A stretch of 7,760 nucleotides of DNA. Source: Lachnospiraceae bacterium. GTDB lineage: Bacteria > Bacillota > Clostridia > Lachnospirales > Lachnospiraceae. Below the pieces are notes generated by a model. That model had not been told where the DNA came from, did no database searches, and saw only the letters and a list, made by a program, of their open reading frames with translations. The position numbers and the translations under genes were made by a program. The stretch lies in NCBI GenBank assembly GCA_015057205.1, contig SVEW01000107.1, positions 1-7,760 of the forward strand. The letters are read 5' to 3'. This document shows, one piece after another, positions 5,142-7,760 of this stretch; the stretch's first letter is position 1, and each line of letters opens with the position of its first letter.

Positions 5142-7760
5142 TTAAAATAATAATCCTTTTGTCTTAATGGTAACTTCTTTGGAGAATGCTCCGTAAACTT
5201 TCTTACCATTGACAGTCTTATACGCTCTTACCTTATAGGTAAAGGTCTTGTTCTTCTTAAGAGAAGGCAAATCAATTACGAATGTACCACTGGTACGCTC
5301 GATCATCTCATAGCTATCGCCCTTTTCCATACGGTAAACTTCGTATCCGGTTGCACCTTTTACTTTCTTCCAGCTGATGCTGTAGAATTTAATAAGGTGA
5401 CGGTCTACACTAAGTCCGGTAACCTGTCCAAGCTCTTCTGCTTTCTTAGCAGATACAGCGCTCATAACGTTGGATTCCGGAGCTTCTGTCTCTTCATTGT
5501 AAGCCACTACCTTGTATGCATAGGTAGAACCTACTTTGTCAGCCTTCTTGTCTACGTATTTGGTTTCAGTTACGTCTGCAACCTGTGCAAAAGCACCACC
5601 ATCTACAGAACGAAGAACTTTGTAGTTCGTTGCTCCTTCAACAGCTTCGAAGGTAACGGTCATTTCTTTAATTGCTGTGTTTTCAACTTTGGTAACCTTA
5701 GCAGCCTTCAATAATCCGATTTCGGATACCGCGCTTACTTCGTTGGATTCCGGTGCAGTCTCTTTGTCGTTAAATGCTACTACCTTATAGGTATAGGTTG
5801 CACCAAGTTTCTTAGCGGTCTTATCTACATAGGTAACGTCTTCCGTGTCGCCTAAAAGCGTATATTCACCGTTTCCAACTTTACCATATACATGATATCC
5901 GGTTGCACGAACTACCGGCTCAAAAGCAATGGTCATAGTGTACTTATCGGTATTCTTAACGCTTGTAATGGTCGTTGCCTCCATTGGCAATACCTTTTCA
6001 GAGATAGCGCTAATCATGTTAGACGGTTCAGCTGTTACTTCATCGTTATATGCAACAACGCAGTATGTATAAGCAGCACCTGTCTGGGTAGCAGTTGTAT
6101 CAACGTATGTAGTCTCTGTTACATCTGCAATTGGAACCAGGAGTCCTGCATCAACTGCACGATATACCTTGTATCCGGTTGCGTTTTCAACTGCTGTGAA
6201 TTTCAGTGTCATTTCGCCAACACCTGTATTTTCAACACTCTCTAATGTTGTTGCTGCAAGGGTTGGGGTTTCTGTTTCTGCAGGAATTTCAACGTGTACT
6301 TCGTTAGATGGTTTGCTGAAGACGCTACCTGCTCCTTCTGCTTCAATGCGGTAGGAATAAGTATGTCCAGCTTCTAACTCCCACTTATCTTCCCATGGGC
6401 TATTGTCTGCTTTTGCCCACTCTTTAAGTCTCTCTTCGTCGTCAACAGCACGGAAGATGTTGTAACGCAAAGCATTTTCAACTTCTGTAAACTCAAGAAC
6501 GATCTTCTTGTTCTCTGCATCATAGTAAGCATTGGTAATGGTTGGAGCTTTTACTGCACCAATCTCATTCTCGCAAGCGATGATGTTGGATGGCTCACTC
6601 TTCAAACCACTCCATTTGTAAGCAACAACATAGTATCTGTAAGTTCTGCCTAAGTATTTTGCACTCTTATCAACATACTTCGTAGCGGATGTGGAATCAA
6701 CCATTATGAAGTCTTCTACATCAGCATCATCATCGGTTGTATAGTATACCCAGTATCCATTTGCGCCGTCAACCTTTTCCCAGGTGATGGTCATTTCTTT
6801 CTTCTTGGTATTGGTTACAGAAGTAAGAACCGGTGCTTCTAAAACATTTTCCTGTGGTTTCTCGATTTCGGAAACACAGCTCATTTCGTTAGAAGACGGA
6901 GCGGTTTGTGTCTCGTTGTACGCATTTACATAATAGGTATAAAGCTCTCCAACCTTAGTTGCAGTTGTGTCCGTATAGGAAGTAGAAGTTGTATTATCTA
7001 AATATTCAAATTTACCTTCTCCTTCTCCAACCTTACGGTAAATTGCATAGCTTGTTGCGCCTTTAACTTCTTTGTATTCCAAGCGAATCTTTCCGTAGCT
7101 AACATTCTTTGCACTCAAAAGCGTTGTAGCTTCCAATTCTTTTGGCTCTTCCGGATTGGTTTCATCCATTTCGGAAACAGCGCTCATTACGTTGGATTCT
7201 TTGGAACGAAGGTTGTCATTGAATGCTACCAGCTTGTATGCATAGGTAGAACCTTTCTTGGTTGCATTCTTATCTACATAGTATGTACGGTTTCTGGATA
7301 CTCCGATGTTCTCGAATTCTCCATTATCTACGGAACGATATACATCGTATCCGGTTGCATCTTTTACAGTATTGTAAGAGATGGTCATTTCACCAACACC
7401 GGTATTTTCTACCTTTGTGATGGTTGGTGTTTCTAACTCTGTTGGTTCTTCCGGATCCGGATTTTCAATATCCTCCGGCTTAGTAGACAGATAAACTCTC
7501 TGTTTCTGATAATTTCCGGCAAAGTCAAATGCCTGCATTACGAAGTTGTCTTTAATACCTTTCTTCTGTAACTCAGCAGTTGTACCAAGATCAACAACGA
7601 TTTCTCTTTCATCAGCACCAACTTCATCTCTGTAGTCAAATGCGATAGAAGCAAATGCATAATCATCATACCAGTCAGAATCCTTTAACAATGCAACACC
7701 TGAAAGTCCAAGGTTGTCTTTTACGCTGATTCTTAAGTAACGATGTCCGTTATCTTCATA
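5142..7760 (-). CDS. Large FN3-repeat protein, probably secreted; C-terminal part, N-terminus outside window
   Basis: The frame is open from the right edge to the TAA at 5142-5144, giving 872 visible residues. An internal TTG at 7691 is only a chance in-frame codon. The first 95 or so visible residues include RISVKDNLGLSGVALL and, later, MQAFDFAGNYQKQRVYL. This pattern resembles the FN3-like domain following the catalytic part of cell-envelope subtilases (S8 family, lactocepin/C5a-peptidase type), so the missing part may be a protease; that is a tentative inference. An acidic proline-rich linker (ENPDPEEPTELETP) leads into eight FN3-like domains of 85-95 residues. They share a core of ATGYxVYRxVxxG, YVDKxA and YxYxVVAYN followed by SN. 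The C-terminus ends soon after the last domain (TIKTKGLLF), with no LPXTG motif, membrane tail, SLH or choline-binding repeats. It is likely extracellular, used for binding or as a spacer. It converges on scrR and shares its terminator. Confidence 0.85.
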   Translation of the reverse strand, partial: YEDNGHRYLRISVKDNLGLSGVALLKDSDWYDDYAFASIAFDYRDEVGADEREIVVDLGTTAELQKKGIKDNFVMQAFDFAGNYQKQRVYLSTKPEDIENPDPEEPTELETPTITKVENTGVGEMTISYNTVKDATGYDVYRSVDNGEFENIGVSRNRTYYVDKNATKKGSTYAYKLVAFNDNLRSKESNVMSAVSEMDETNPEEPKELEATTLLSAKNVSYGKIRLEYKEVKGATSYAIYRKVGEGEGKFEYLDNTTSTSYTDTTATKVGELYTYYVNAYNETQTAPSSNEMSCVSEIEKPQENVLEAPVLTSVTNTKKKEMTITWEKVDGANGYWVYYTTDDDADVEDFIMVDSTSATKYVDKSAKYLGRTYRYYVVAYKWSGLKSEPSNIIACENEIGAVKAPTITNAYYDAENKKIVLEFTEVENALRYNIFRAVDDEERLKEWAKADNSPWEDKWELEAGHTYSYRIEAEGAGSVFSKPSNEVHVEIPAETETPTLAATTLESVENTGVGEMTLKFTAVENATGYKVYRAVDAGLLVPIADVTETTYVDTTATQTGAAYTYCVVAYNDEVTAEPSNMISAISEKVLPMEATTITSVKNTDKYTMTIAFEPVVRATGYHVYGKVGNGEYTLLGDTEDVTYVDKTAKKLGATYTYKVVAFNDKETAPESNEVSAVSEIGLLKAAKVTKVENTAIKEMTVTFEAVEGATNYKVLRSVDGGAFAQVADVTETKYVDKKADKVGSTYAYKVVAYNEETEAPESNVMSAVSAKKAEELGQVTGLSVDRHLIKFYSISWKKVKGATGYEVYRMEKGDSYEMIERTSGTFVIDLPSLKKNKTFTYKVRAYKTVNGKKVYGAFSKEVTIKTKGLLF
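5157..7433 (-). repeat. Eight consecutive FN3-like domain repeats in the large protein
   Basis: Approximate domain limits in coding order are 7433-7170, 7133-6864, 6839-6561, 6551-6285, 6257-5997, 5984-5721, 5711-5448 and 5429-5157. Domains 1, 5, 6 and 7 are the closest. Domains 1 and 5 both contain VENTGVGEMT, and domains 1 and 7 share GSTYAYKxVA and ESNVMSAVS, with similar DNA, which suggests internal duplication. Domain 4 is the most diverged, with an insertion around EERLKEWAKADNSPWEDKW. Domain 8 is of another subtype (SWKKVKGATGYEVYR, AYKTVNGKKVYG) common at the ends of clostridial surface proteins. Short acidic linkers separate the first three. Confidence 0.85.

Noticed and set aside
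5124..5160. AAAGGAG (5127-5133) on the plus strand as a ribosome site for a new gene
   Set aside because: The following TTG frame (from 5138) closes within a few codons, and the region is the 3' end of the converging FN3 gene.
7689..7691. TTG at 7691 as the start of the FN3 protein
   Set aside because: The frame is open to the window edge with sensible domain sequence upstream (NGHRYLRISVKDNLG), and there is no signal peptide after the TTG. The gene is truncated by the window.

Overview
The window most resembles a gut Clostridia chromosome, probably Lachnospiraceae. The signs are Gram-positive style Shine-Dalgarno sites, TTGACA/TATAAT-type promoters, a local LacI-family repressor with cre-like operators, a PTS sucrose locus, and a very large secreted protein built of fibronectin type III-like repeats. 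This family-level assignment is inference, since there is no 16S or other taxonomic marker.

Layout. Positions 1-489 hold a tandem array with an exact 63-bp period, eight copies, continuing past the left edge. It has no recognisable function. Because 63 is a multiple of three, the minus strand reads it as a 21-residue repeat peptide. A GC-rich hairpin at 532-568 follows and probably terminates the sucrose operon. Positions 582-3855 (minus strand) carry a two-gene sucrose operon: a PTS sucrose permease EIIBCA (scrA), then sucrose-6-phosphate hydrolase (scrB), 19 nt apart. The divergent gene scrR (4081-5061, plus) encodes the LacI-family repressor. The 225-bp region between scrA and scrR contains two back-to-back promoters, each followed directly by a 14-bp operator that also fits the CcpA cre consensus. 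Beyond scrR, a hairpin with T-tracts on both sides ends both scrR and the converging minus-strand gene. That gene (5142 to beyond the right edge) encodes at least 872 residues: a short N-terminal segment resembling the C-terminal part of subtilisin-like surface proteases, then eight FN3-like repeats.

How the genes work together. ScrA imports sucrose and phosphorylates it to sucrose-6-phosphate. ScrB cleaves this to glucose-6-phosphate and fructose. ScrR presumably represses both itself and scrAB through the paired operators until a sucrose-derived inducer is present. No fructokinase is in the window. The FN3 protein is a separate transcription unit with no visible link to sucrose use.

The least explained part is the 63-bp array. 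Its two alternating unit types, and a 1-bp deletion in the terminal unit that breaks a frame otherwise reaching back to the end of scrB, suggest either a decayed repeat-protein gene or a non-coding minisatellite.
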